Assembly (NCBI GenBank): GCA_024867545.1
Contig: JANFNE010000017.1
Coordinates: 769,001-833,000, forward strand
Direction: 5' to 3'
Length of the DNA stretch: 64,000 bases
Origin: Phytopythium helicoides
Taxonomy: Eukaryota; Oomycota; Peronosporomycetes; Pythiales; Pythiaceae
Shown here: positions 30,638-43,735 of the stretch, piece by piece
Layout: each line of letters begins with the position of its first letter
How positions within the stretch are numbered: position 1 is the stretch's first letter
The notes under the pieces: model-generated
What the model was told of the DNA's origin: nothing
Database searches by the model: none
What the model saw: only the letters and a program-made list of their open reading frames with translations
Made by a program: the position numbers and the translations under genes

Positions 30638-33600
30638 CTAATACCGAAGTGACAGGAAGCACGCAACGCCAGCCTTGATCCAGTAGTCTTGATCCGCAAA
30701 CTGGATCTGTAGGTTCGTCTCAGATACAAGCGAGTTCCGCAAGATGGTTCCCTTGTTTGACGGAATCTCGATCCAAAAGACAAAGTTGGTTGAATGTCCA
30801 GTCGTCGACAGCGTGCCAGTGCGCGTCAAGATTTTGTACACAGGGACAGCGATAAATACCACTCGATGGAGCCACACGATCCTTGATGGGCATCAAGTGG
30901 ATAACAGGCATTTTCGAGAATAAGCTCCTTAGGAAGGGGGTCGACAAGGGAGTGAGCTATCTTGTCCCAACGCGCGCCTTCGAGGAATAATCCCATCATA
31001 AAGCAACCACCTTCGGCCGGCTTGGAATCCAAAACTTCAGGCTGCTTCTGGACGCATGAGAAACGCGAATGACAGCGAGTCGATTGCGATGTTGAACTGT
31101 CGTGCGTGATTTTGGAGGATACCAGTAAGAAATCCCTGAGGGAAAAAGAATCCTGACAGCCAAAATACCGGAGGGATACCATTGTCTACCCACTTGGTGA
31201 GAAACTTGACGCGCTCGAGAAGATCATCGACCCAAGAGGACAGTGCTTTTAGAGACGGATACGCTTTCTTCTCCCACATCGGGGGTACCTTCTGGTTGAA
31301 GATAGCGTTGGCCATATTTTCAAGCTCAGCTGACATGACAACTAAACCTTTGAGTGCCCTCTGGAGGTTGGGAAGCGTGGATTTCATCACTCCCAGGAGC
31401 GCATTGTATCGCTGCACCTCCTGTACAAGGACTGTATTCATTGACTCTTCATACATGACTGGGTAGCGGATGCTAATTGCTTCGACCTCAAAAAGTGGAG
31501 GTAGCCGCTCCTCTATTGATCGTGCCTGATGCTCGATCAAGGACTCACGCGAGATACCTCCACCAGATGACACTCGTGGCTGCAGCGCTAGATTATGTCA
31601 AACATGTTGAACGTCTCTGCAAGCGCGCTTGTGATGTTCGCGTTATCGTGCATGCCAAACACTTCTGGCTCTGGATTCAGCGGAAGTCCATCGATATATT
31701 CAAGGTATCCGCCGAGTGGATCGTCAGCCTTGACTCGTGGAGACACGTACGTACCACTTGACGAGAACGCGTAGTTATCCTCGAGGATCTTGGGGTTGAA
31801 GAAGCCTTCGAGTATAACGTCAATAGTTCGCATATCCTTGTCGTCTGTAACTCGACCACCATAGTTGACTACTGATGTCATAACACAGAGCACTCGGTAT
31901 GGAATCACATCATAAAAGTCGAGGAACATCTCGAGCTGTGCGCGACTGATGTCATAGTCGGTATCATTGAATGCATACGGGATGTTCCAACCGAGAGGGC
32001 CATACCGTTTCCGCTCAATTACAACTGCGTGGAAAAAGCTCAGCCCAAACAGCAGTTTGCGGAACTGGTCGGGCTTTGACGTTGCGTCTAGGAGATCGTT
32101 TGTTAGCTTCATATAGGAGCTCTTGAGATTGGCACGGATGCCCTTTGGAGGCTCTTTTGTCATCTTGACTCCGTTCTGCAGCACGGCAGTTGGGAAGGCG
32201 GCTGACGGACGACTTGTGAGCCATAATCGGAAATCACGATGTGTCGCGTCAGCACTCAGCTCATCACAAATTCGCTCGAGCTGCGGCATCCAACTGATTG
32301 CCAAATGACAATTTTGCAGTAGCACCCACTTGCCACTGGTCACTGCATCCTCAATCATTTTGGCTGCGATCGTGCCCTGGCCCTGGCCGAGCGAGATGGA
32401 GTTCAATTTTCTGTTCATCTTCATAGTCTCAGCAAATACGAGTAGCTCCTTGGCGGGATCGGAGCCTGTCGACAGCACAAAGATGATAGGAGTCGTAACC
32501 GTGGAGTCTACAAAGGATCCTGCGAGGTCGAACGGTGGTGGCTCGATAAATCGGCGACCAAGATGCTCGACCACAAAATTCTGGATAGCTTCAGTCATGC
32601 GATCTGGTCGCAAACAGCGAAGAATACACAACTTCTGAAACGAGTTTAGTGAGTGATCGAGAGATGATGGGAGTCGCTCGAGGTGTGGATCAGCAGAGTC
32701 AAATATCTTTCGCCACATGTTGGTATTGTTTCGAACGCCATTTAGAAGCGGCTCAAACGCGGGAAGTGTCGACAATGCACAAATCTCACGCCACGTTCGA
32801 TCTTCGATCCAATTTGTGTCAGGATTCGGAGTGCCTGCAAGCTTATCTTCTGTTGGAGTCGACCCCGAGATCAGGAATCTCCACTCCGCAAGATTGATCT
32901 TGTCACCTCCCATGAGAAGTTTGATTGTGAGCAGGAATGAGAAAAGCAACTTGTGCTCTTCAAATAGTGATCGACAGATGTTGCGGTACAACGAATACGT
33001 CGCTGAGTCATTGAGGTACGAGAGACGCTCCTCCAGTTGATCGCTCTCGGTAGCTTGCTGGATGCTCTTTACAAACAATGCAACAAACCATGGCAACGAG
33101 TATTGGTACATGGGATCTACGAGTGCCAAGTCGGCTATGCAGAAAAAGAGCAATGAAGCGCGGAAGGCAACGCCACGATATCTTTCTCGAGACTCATCTA
33201 TCGCGCGCTCGGTTACTTCTGCTTCTGCCATCTTTTCGTTGATATCCTCAGATGTGATCTTCGCTTTGCCAAGTGTATCAATGAGCTCGGTGTCATCGAG
33301 GATATTCCCTTTCGAATTTGCGAGCATATACAGAATCTTATTCTCGATCTCCACGAGCTCCGCTTTCATACGTGCATTCGATACAACAAGCGAGTTTTTC
33401 TTCTCGGCGAGCTCAGGCATTTCTTCTTGAACTACAACGCCAAGTGCTTGGTCTCCAAACCTTTCGGAGTGATGGTGAAGTTCAATAAAGTAACCTTTAC
33501 AGACGTTTCTGGAGGATAGTGTGGATTTGGTAGCTTGGTGGTCATGAAAAAAGCGGAATGACGAGTTATACGGAACGGTTGAGTCGCCCAGTTTCATCAT

Positions 33601-36600
33601 GATTTGCCCTCCTTGCTTGAACTTGCTTTGCAATAGAACTAGGCTCGAGCGTCGCATCCAAAGCCTCACCAATGTTCTCGAGCAGGACCCATTTACCAAA
33701 GCGGATGCCATTCTCCAGTGTCTTGAGAAATCCTTTGTCTGTCAATTTGATCACATCCAAGCCATTTTCGGACGCATCTTTGCCTAAATTCTTGATGAAT
33801 CGATTTGCTTGACCTTGTGGGTCGATGAGCAACGACCACCGGCGTGCTCGGGCCATAATAATACCGTTTTGGACTGAGAGGTTATCGGTCGGCAGTCCCG
33901 AAATCTGCCACTGCCTTACTTTCACTGGATCCGCTAAAGTCGAGATGATATTGCAGCCTTTGGTGTGTGGGATGCTACGTTGTTGCAGGGCTGCAATCCA
34001 AGCGGCAACGCAAGAGTCTCTGAACTCGCTCGTGAACGTTCCGAGATAACTGATGGTCCCCGCTGAAATGAGCACATCCCCAATAAGGTTGTCAAAGTCT
34101 TGACGAAGTTGTGCAATAGTTGCTGCCCAGCGAGTCTCTTCTCCACCCAGAAGCGCAATCAACTTGAGAGCCGATTCAAGACGTATCTCGCACTGGCGGA
34201 CGTCTCTTACGAGCTGGTCTTTCTTCTCCACTGCTGTGTTATAGTTGCGCTCCAGCTCTGCAAGTTTATCAACAACTGCAGCTAACCGAGCTTTAGCGTC
34301 TGCTAACACTCGCAAAGTAACATCCAGCTCAGCTTGAGCGGCAGCGAGAACCACCTTTTTGGGCTCAACCATCTTGGCAACGTTGTGATACGTGTGCATA
34401 GCACGCACCCACATACAAATCGCCTCACACGCGACACTAGCCTTTCGCACTGCTGCTGGAGAGAATTCTTCCATCTCGATGTAACGGTCGAGTTCCTGAA
34501 TGATCTTGTCGCCAATGTTGTCTTTGTCAAATTTGAGCATGTCTTCCATGAGCTTCTTCGCATTGCCCAGGATAGTTTTTTGAGCGCTCTCCCAGTAGTC
34601 TTTCACTTTTTGTCCTGCCTTGTCAGGGTCCGCCTTCATAACGGGTTTGATCCCAAAAATGATGCAGGCAGCTTCCATTGTTAGCTTGACTCCATGGGGC
34701 GGATTTTTGAGCGCTTTCACCTCGTCAATATCAGACTTTTTCAACTTAGTTGAGACACTGACGGCTGCGTCAAGAGCCGGTAATGCTTCGTCAAGATCTC
34801 GCTGGGCATCATCAGCTATAGCTTTGGTGTCGGCGGCTTTCTTGTTTGCGATCTGCTCTTCTTTCTCGACCACGGCCTTCGTCTCGTCTGCATCTTTCTT
34901 GTCGAGCGTGATCTGTTTCATCATTTCCTCAACTTCGATTTGTGTCTGCTCAAGCTGCGGTTTCAATGCTACCAGCTGATCTTGCATGCCTGCAACCTGA
35001 GCCTTGGTTGCTGTGATCTTGTCAACACCATTTTGCAATCGAGAACGCTTCGACTGGACCTCATCGCGCTTAAGGAGCAGCACCGACTTAAATGTGTATA
35101 GGAGCTCCAAGTAACTTGTAGGTGTCACATAATTGTATCGCCGCAGAGCTTCGTAGAAGCGCGCCGACTCACGCTCGACTTGTTGGTGAATAGTCTGAAA
35201 GAGGCTTACGACAGCTGATGCGTCCACTGTGCTGTCATTCTCAGCTCCACCACTCAGCTGAAAATCAGCAGAGGCGAGTGCTCGAGCAGCGACAGATTGC
35301 AAAGCTTCGGCAGGCCACTCACTGAACCAATCGATAGTACAGCAATTGACGAGAGAAGGGAACATACGAATTCGGTCTCGAAAGGAGCTGCCAAGAGGAC
35401 TCATACAAAGCACTAGATGAGATTCTGCCTCACTAGTAAGATATACTGTGCAAAAGGTGTTCAGCTTGGTGGGTGGAAGTCGCTTCTTGACGCAGTACGG
35501 ACGGCAATGGTTTCCGATAGTGTCCTAGATCTTCTGGCGCATATAAATTGGGCACATCTCCACTATTCAACACATTATTGATGTCTTCGAGCATTGCTTC
35601 GTGCACGATCTGGACGTCTGAAAAGAGGAATACAACGGGCTTCTCATCAATGCCGGCCTTCATCAGACACTTTTTAAGATCTTCTCGCCACTCCGCAACA
35701 CCGTAGCCTTTCGTGATTTCAATCTGTGTGCACGAATACTCCGCCATATACGCTGCAAGCCGCGTCAATGACTGTCGACCACTTCCACCGACTCCAAGCA
35801 ACAAGGCATTACCCTGTGGTTGTCGAATGACACGCGCAACTCGCGAGACATGCTCGATGGCATTCATGAACATAACTAAATTCATAGGAGCGCTGCTCTC
35901 CGCATTGTAGTCGTTCAGGTACTCCTCAATCTGCGCCTGGAGCTTTTCGACATCCGTGATCTCCTCATATACCCTTTGGATCTGCTCCAGGTACCATGTA
36001 ATCTCCATAGAATAGATAGTCGTTGGGGTGGATGATACCCCATGCCGCTTTTCGCGCCTCTGGATCATCTGGATGTCCAATTGCTCTCGGTGAAAGCCCA
36101 ATTTGTTCACCAAATGACCCGACGATCTGTGACTTGAGCAGGTCGTGGAACCAAGCGTGGTCTGCCGGAGTGGTGAAACGATCTTCGAACACTCGCATGT
36201 TCTCGTGGATCCATAGGCGAACCATCTGGTCAAGTTTTGTGATGCGTTTGGAGTCACCCATGAGCACACCTTGGAATACCTTTGCCAAGTCACGTAAATT
36301 GAATGTATAATGGGCTTTTGCAGGGTGTCGGCAACAGCTCGGCAATTACAGTATTGTAGATCAAGATCGATGAGGAGACCAGCTTCTTGGCAACGTCGGG
36401 AGCTTTGATCTCATCCGAGAAGCGCTGTAGGAAACTCGTCAGGATTGTTTCGAATACTATTGCCTTACTTGCGTCAGACATCTCCGTATACCCAACAATA
36501 TTGAAGAGCCGTACAAAGCGGGGAGTGATTGGATTTCGACCACCTCCAGGAGGACCCATCGAACAAACAAACACCACATCGATAATAGTGCGAAACGTCA

Positions 36601-39600
36601 GCAATTTGCGGTCATACCAGCCTCCTTGGTCAAACCACTGACGCAGGATCTCGATGGGTGGCTGCGCAAAGTATTCTTCTTGCTTTGGCATGTTAAGATC
36701 ATCGACATAGATGATGAATCGCTTTGCCTGCAGCAGGACCAAACACTCCCTTGCGCCGTTTTTCCATCTTGGAGTCAATAAAGTCTTGCGTTTGATTCGC
36801 ACTTGTTTGTGCTGAAAAAGACATCTGGAGAGGAATATACTTATCCGGATCCGATTTTTCGAGAAATTGATTGACGTTGATAGTTTTGCCCTGTTCCAGT
36901 CGGTCCCACAACAAGCAAGTGGACCCCTTGCAACAGCGTTAGATTCATAAGGAAAGGTGGATCGAATAGAGTCACTCGTTGGAACTACGATCTCAGAAAA
37001 GGAAGCTGCTGGATCGACGGTAAATTTGTTGATTGTGTCAAGCCACGGTACCCACGCTTCTTTGTGAATGTCAAACAAGTAGTCGTACACAAGCCCGGTC
37101 GGAGGGATAACCTTCTTGGCGCCATTCCAAACATCTCTTCGCGCAGAAATGAATCAAACCTCGAATCGTCCGACGTCATTGCCCGTCGCACCAACCGACC
37201 ATACTAGAGCAAAGATGAAGATACTCTCGATGTGGCGAAGGTAGTGTGCCATATTCTCCATCTTGGTTTCTTTCTTATCCTCTTTCTTCAGAGGAGCAAA
37301 AAAACATTCAATGAGTCGCATCAGGCTCTGTGCGAGATTAGAAGGAATCTGCGGTAGCCACTCCTTGACGTAGTTTGAGACAAATTGCAGTGAAGGACGC
37401 AAATACAGATCAAAGAGGTGGTGCAGAGACTTAGACAATGCATCGATGAGATTTATGCTCATCACAGCTGGTCCGCCTATTTCGCGGCTCAAGTGATCGA
37501 TCCAACTCAAAAGGAGCGGATCAAAGCCCAGTGAGCTCGGCTCCATGTAGACCATGCCAGTACGACTCACAGTCGCTGGAGAAGCAACAGAAAGATCCTC
37601 GACTTCGAACATCATGGTCATTTCATTCGACATCTGGATGATTTCGCCGCTAGCAAGACACAGCTTCTTATTGTCGTCGAGTACCGTGTTCATATTCTCA
37701 ATCCAAATGGCATCGACTGGCCCATCAAAGATGACCCACTTCCGGTCGGACTTTGTGTCGCTGGCCGCCTCACGGTATAATGTGGACAGGATACCATCTT
37801 GCCATTCGTGTGTGTTTGCGTCGAACTCTCCATACAACTGGCCCATTGTAATGGACTTCGGGTTCAACTGGAATCGCAGCACCTTTTCATAGGCATGACC
37901 AATCTCTCCTAGCTCTTTGAGTTGAGTGAGCGCTTCAGCCAACACATTTAGATTGGAAGATTTACCACCTCCTGTTGCACCAACTACCATGAGCCCATGG
38001 CGTACACACAGCGTCTCGTAGAGTTGCACAACCTTCATTAAGAAGAATGGATGCGCTTGGAGATTCTGTCGCTCAACTGTGAGTTTTATGAGGCGATTCA
38101 GTGCGCCAAGATTTAGCTGGGGACGTGATTTACCAGGGAAGAGGTCGTTGATGATGCCATTGAAGAGCGGAATGTCATGGGCCAAGAATTTTGGAAGGTT
38201 CACATCTTGTAATGCACGCAACAGCAACACCTCCTCGTCCATCTGTGGGTCTGATCGCTTGTAATTACCTGCGGCAGTAATTACGGTCTTGACAGCTCGC
38301 ATACCATAATCGTAATGCGACTGAGATGACTAGTTGCTCTGAGCAGAGCTTGAATGTAGTTACCATCTTCGCTCCACATTGCTTAGCCTTCTCGTAGCCA
38401 TAGGCAAAGAACATAATCTCACCGATCATCGCGTAGTCTGGAACCATCATGGCAACGGGTCTGAAGAGTGCAGCCAAGGAATCAGGTAGATCCGAACGAC
38501 CAGCATATCCTGGGTTCATAGTAATGAACACTCCGAATTGGGGATTTACAACTATATCGGAGCCTTCAAACACAATTCGCTTTTCGCCAGCGCGAATAGC
38601 AAGCTGAATAGTTGTAACCTGTTGCCCAATCACCGACAGCACCTCGATGTTGATGCGGTTAAACTCATCAAAGCATGCCCAAGCACCACATGATGCCAGA
38701 CCTTTGAAGAACTTTCCCATAGCAATGTAATCAAGACCATCTGAACAGTTGAACACGACACATTGTTTTGCGAGAGCCTTCGCCAAGTCCTTCGTTGTTT
38801 CTGTCTTGCCAGTTCCAGCAGGGCCGGCTGGAGCACCACCAAGAATCATTTGCAGAGCAGCCATAAGCGTCATGTAGCACTTGTCAGTCAGCGGCGTGAT
38901 CACAAGTCGAAACGAATTGCCGAGATACTCGTAACCATAAGGTCGACGGGCTGAAACCATGTCTGCGAACAAGTCATCCTCCCAGTAGTAGCGTAATTGG
39001 CTCGACCACATGAAGTCTTCTTTTGTGCTCACTTTGCTGTTGACGAGACGTGCTGTCACATCCCGTGCATGAACATCGATAACGGTAAGAGCACCGACAC
39101 TCACACGAGCAAGTTTATCTAGGTGGCCCCGCACCATCTCGACCATGTCTGCGAGCTGTGCTAGCTGTCGCTCCATCATTTTCTTTACACCCTCGCTTCC
39201 TGCAGCAGCCATGCCTTCCTCCATCTCTCTCGTCCAGTGAAATTGGCTGCCATTCAATACGCACATACCCGGCCATTTCTGGATCCACTTCGTACGTGAA
39301 ATCTTGGTATAGTCTTGGATGGCACTAAACATGACGTCACGAATCGATGCCCGCATCATCTCTTCGACCTCTGTCATCCAGTGCTCAACGTTTTTGCCAA
39401 CGGGGTTTATTGGCTTCGACATGCCCACTTTCTCTCCTTCAGCAGAGATCATAGCAGTGATTGTCAAGTCTTCTTGAAACTCGACGGACACAACTCCTTC
39501 GAAGCATTTCTTCAAGTGAGGCTGCACCAGCTTGACATCCTTACTTTCTGAGAGGATTGATAACAACTCTTCGTTCGATAGAAAGTAGAAGCGACTGAAC

Positions 39601-42600
39601 GCCGAGCGTTTAGTCTCGAGAAAATCACTCAAACCTTTCTGCACTTGTTCGAGGAAGCGGTTGCTCTCTTGAAATCGATCAAGCAACTTGTCGTTGTTAC
39701 AGAAGTTAATGACATTCGGTTTCTGCTTTGCTGCCGCTAGTGTTTGCCTCCAGTTTTTATCAACGGTTGCAAACCGCTTACCCTCGGTTGGTAGCTGCTT
39801 GTTGATATCTGGCGAGTCAAAAATCGGCTGCAGATATAGCCAGCTTCTCTGCACCTGTATCCATTCGTCAAGTACGTCTGATACGGTGCTAAGAGTGCGC
39901 TCCCATTTGTTGATGCGTTCCTCGAACGGCTTCTTAAACGCTGAAAACTGCATGGCTTGGGTTGTTGTAATTTGCTCATCCAAGACTGCCTGAATTTCGT
40001 CAACACTTTTTAGCACAAACGTCTCAGTCTCGCGATAGTCAACAACGGTTAGGTTCATAGATTTCCATTGCTCCTCCATAGCGTTGAGCGATTTCTCGAT
40101 CTGGTACTCTTTGCCTGCCGTCTCACAGATACGTTGTATGGTCTCAAGGTGCTTATCGAGGCCCAGTTCGAGCACGTAACTCAGCTTCATACCCCGATCC
40201 GGTCGAAAAGTCATTTGGATCTCTTGGTTGAGTTGATTCCAATGGCGGTCCTGCATGCCCGGATTCCGAAGCGACAGGATGAGAGGGACATGAGGTCGGA
40301 AGGCGCCGATCTCGTCCTTGATAGTCGTAGCAATGTCAATGCAGCCCTTGATGCCAATTTTTTCAAACTGCTTGAGCGCCTTTTGGATCGTTCCCCAGTT
40401 TGCATCGACGAAACTCTCGATTTCCTCCCCATTTACGTCGAGAAATGCGCCGTCCATCCATTTTTTATGCTCTCGCAGCCAATTGTTGGCTGTTTTCCAA
40501 AGCATGGAGTACGGCTCAAAATCCCGTCGAATCTTCTGGATCTCGTCGTAATCAGTGATTTCGTGACCGAAGAGGGCCTCTCGGGAGTTAAATAGGCGAG
40601 CTTCATCATCTGCCTTGGCAATCTTCTGCTCAATGTTAACAACATATTTATAAACCTGGTCAAGGCGTGCAATGTCTGTGTACTGTCGGAAACCGTCCAC
40701 TTCGTTGTGTAAGATGCGCAGCGTCTCTGTGAACTCCGTCTGCTGTTCGCGCATATCGGTCGAGAACTGCGTCTTCTGCATCTGGAGAATGTGATTCATA
40801 CGTTTAACTTGTTCCTGAAGACTATTTGGTGCTAGTCGAACTCGCCAAATTGTTGTAAAGTCCTCACGGTCATATGGATACTGAAAATTGTCGAGTACGA
40901 GCCGATATTTGATGAGCTGTTGACTTTGAGTCAGCAGTGGGGCCATTTGAGCAGGGACACTCTCTAGATAGGAATTCATCTCTGTGAGCTCTTCAATGTT
41001 TTGTGGGATCTTTTGCAGCTGCCGGTTAATAACTTCGAACTTCTCGAGCAAGTCTTTCGCTAGCTCCAAAGCGTTATTAAGCTGAAGATCTAGTAGTTTC
41101 TTCATGAGTCTCTGGTGTTTTTCAATTAGTAGCGTACGGATACTCGTACAGTTCACAGAGAACATTCCAAGCTCAACATTGGTAGCTGGTATGCGTGCCT
41201 CAATCATCAGAATGTCCTGCATGTGCTGTTTGATTGAATCTTGTAATTGAGTAAGGTTCGGTGGCCTTTGTGCGCGAAATTCGGCGAGATACTCATCTTC
41301 GTTTAGATTAAGAAACGGGATGAATTCATCGTACCGCTTCAGGTATTCGATAAGTGGGATTCCAGCTTTGGCCATTAGCTCGTCGATGTCCTTGCGAATA
41401 TAGTCGACCCATTCTTCGTTGGCCCCCACACTTGGAATGCAAGGGTAGCTACTCCAGAAGAGCTTACTCATGACCGCTTGTTCAACTTGCTTTATGTTTT
41501 TGAGACTTTCGAGTACACGCATGAAAATGTCGTCTATTGCAGATCGAAACGTTGAAATACTCGTGTTGAAACTAAAAACCTTCCCCCACCTTTGCTCGAT
41601 CGGGCGGAATGGACAAACTTCATTTAGATCATCAGGATCCTTAGGTCGCCAGTTTGCAATCTTCTTCGCAGCTTCGTCGACTTCAGGCTGATTAATCACG
41701 TACAGCTCCGTTGAGACACTGACATTGACGGTAAACATGGACAGTGGAGAGGTGAACTGGCGCTCGAGGCTCATGTGTTGCCAGCGAATATCGCCCAGCT
41801 TGCCGCGGTCAAGGTCGGGATAAGCAACAAAGGCAGTAGTAGTGTCCACAATATGTACACTACCAACTGTCGCTCGTCGGATCATGTTATGGTATTGACG
41901 CAGCGAGTGCGCGATGAGAAACCGGAGTGAATCTTTCATAGCAAGGTTGATTCGGCGGAGTAACGAGCGCAGTTTACTGAATTCGTATGTGTCCTGTCGG
42001 GACTCTTGTAGGTAGTACCACCCTTTGCCAACATTTGCGAGAGACGTTTTGATGATGGCTGTCACTTTGCTTGGCCACTCATCCGTTATTGTCTTGATGA
42101 CAGCTCGTTCGAGAGCCTGTTGGCGTTGCTGAAACTCTTCAAGTTTTACTGCTCGACCTGGTTTAACATGGAAAAGCTCTAGCTGGAGAATACGGTAGCA
42201 TTCTTCGTTGACCTTGATTAGCGCACTGAGAGCTTCGGGGGAGGTCAAGAAAGTCTGAAAAGAAAAAGCGATGAACTGGTCAGCGTAGTCGACTGGTGGC
42301 GCTCGGAGCTTTTTACCAGCCTCTGGTTCTCGCACTGACACTCGCTTGCAAGCCCCAGGCGGTGTCTCTTCCTCCTTCGAAAGGAAAGAGCCGAAAACTT
42401 CTCTGTTGCGTCCCATTTGGTGATGAACTCGAATACGATCTTGCTCATAGTGCGCAGGAAGTCCAGCTGAATCTCGTGCACAAGGCGAGCTGTGTCAGGT
42501 GCTCGATGCCCCTTCCTTGAAACACAGAGGTTGCTAGAGCCACGATCTTGGATACACTTGCATTACCAAGTTTATGCAAATCTTCAAGCGGCATACAGTC

Positions 42601-43443
42601 AATGTACAAGCTCTTGCGAAGGGCGTTCTGTGCATGGAGTCGAGTAGCCTGAGCTGACATCAGCCGATCTACAAAGTTGTTTGGATCCTCTGCCTTGAAG
42701 CATACTTCCAGCCGTCGACAATCAAACACTTCAGCCTTCTTACTACGCTGAAACTTTACAGAGAACATATCTGTTGATGCATTGTATCCAATTATGTGAG
42801 CATCGCACCAGAAACTGGATAGCCCTCGTCCTTTGTAGAGTGCTGTAACGGGGATGCTGACAGATCCATCGCTCTTTTTGCCAAGGCGGATCCACTCCAG
42901 TGGTTTATGTATCTCATATGTAGAATCATCAAACAGATGCAGGCTCAAACTGTCAATGATAGACTTGGCTGTACCACTCGGATCCTGGAGTGCCTTTCGA
43001 AACTGCGGCATATTATGCAGCTCTTCTTGCCGCTGTTTGACGAGTTCGCTCACATTCACCGCTTCATATAATCGTTTCTTGCGCTCAACCTCAACCTGTC
43101 GCGGAGGAAAACCCGGCATCCGCTCGTACGGAACGAACACCTTCGGTTCAATATCACCCTCAACGCGCTTAGAGGGGTCTACCGTCGTCAACACTTGTCC
43201 TCCACCTACAGAAAACCCGGCGGCATGCCGAAGCCTCTTTTCGGGTGATTCTACCTTGGCGGTCTCTTTGATTACAGGTGGACCATTCCTCCCTGGTGAA
43301 CTTGAGCCAGCCGAAACTATAGAGAAAGTCGGCTCGAAATTGACAACGCTCACAGGTACATGCACTGCGTCCTTGGTTGGACTTGTGGATGGGGCGACAC
43401 GATAACTTGCTTGGTTGACCACAGCTTGCTGCATGGGAATCAT
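30638..43443 (-). CDS. DNAH1: Axonemal inner-arm dynein heavy chain, DNAH1 class
   Basis: About 4,200 residues, normal for dynein heavy chains. Order: tail (43443 to about 39000), AAA1 with GPAGTGKTETTKD and CFDEFNRI, AAA2 with GATGGGKSSN, AAA3 whose P-loop GPTGTGKT reappears when two extra bases near 36888 and 36915 are ignored, AAA4 with GVGGSGRQSL, then stalk coiled coil with the microtubule-binding tip (about 35000-34000), AAA5/6 and a C-terminal cap ending at 30638. The strings NPKSITMGQLYGEFD and SVASPATVSRTGM favour DNAH1 over DNAH3/7/12. It powers the flagellar axoneme of zoospores. At least a dozen one-base breaks occur, for example near 42480, 38330, 37150, 36310, 35430, 33600, 31040, 30911 (A run) and 30843 (C run). 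No sure intron was found. Confidence 0.88.
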
Positions 43444-43735
43444 ATATACAACGAATTAGCTCGCTCAAGTCGAGACCCAAACCAAAACATGAGAGGCGGA
43501 CTCGCCTCTCCATCTGTGCTCTGCATAGCGCTCTGCTCGTTGTCACCAGAGCACGCACAACGAAATCCCTGAGTTGCTCTCAATGCAGAGGTGAAGAAAC
43601 GACAGACTGCACGCCAACAGGCGCGACGAACCGCGATCTCCAATAAAACCGCGTCAAAAGCTGTTGCTGTTAGGAAAACTGCTCTTTATCGACAATAAAT
43701 ATCCTAGCGGCTCTATCCTATCCAAGTATGACAGG
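43444..43735. other. Spacer between dynein and the coiled-coil gene
   Basis: This 292-bp gap lies upstream of the dynein start and downstream of the coiled-coil gene's stop. It should hold the dynein promoter and a 3' UTR; AT-rich runs (ACAATAAATATCC) lie near 43691. Confidence 0.4.

Noticed and set aside
42263..42301. A 39-nt GT..AG intron with pyrimidine tract in the dynein tail
   Set aside because: Its length is a multiple of three and the frame is open through it; without cDNA there is no reason to call it an intron.
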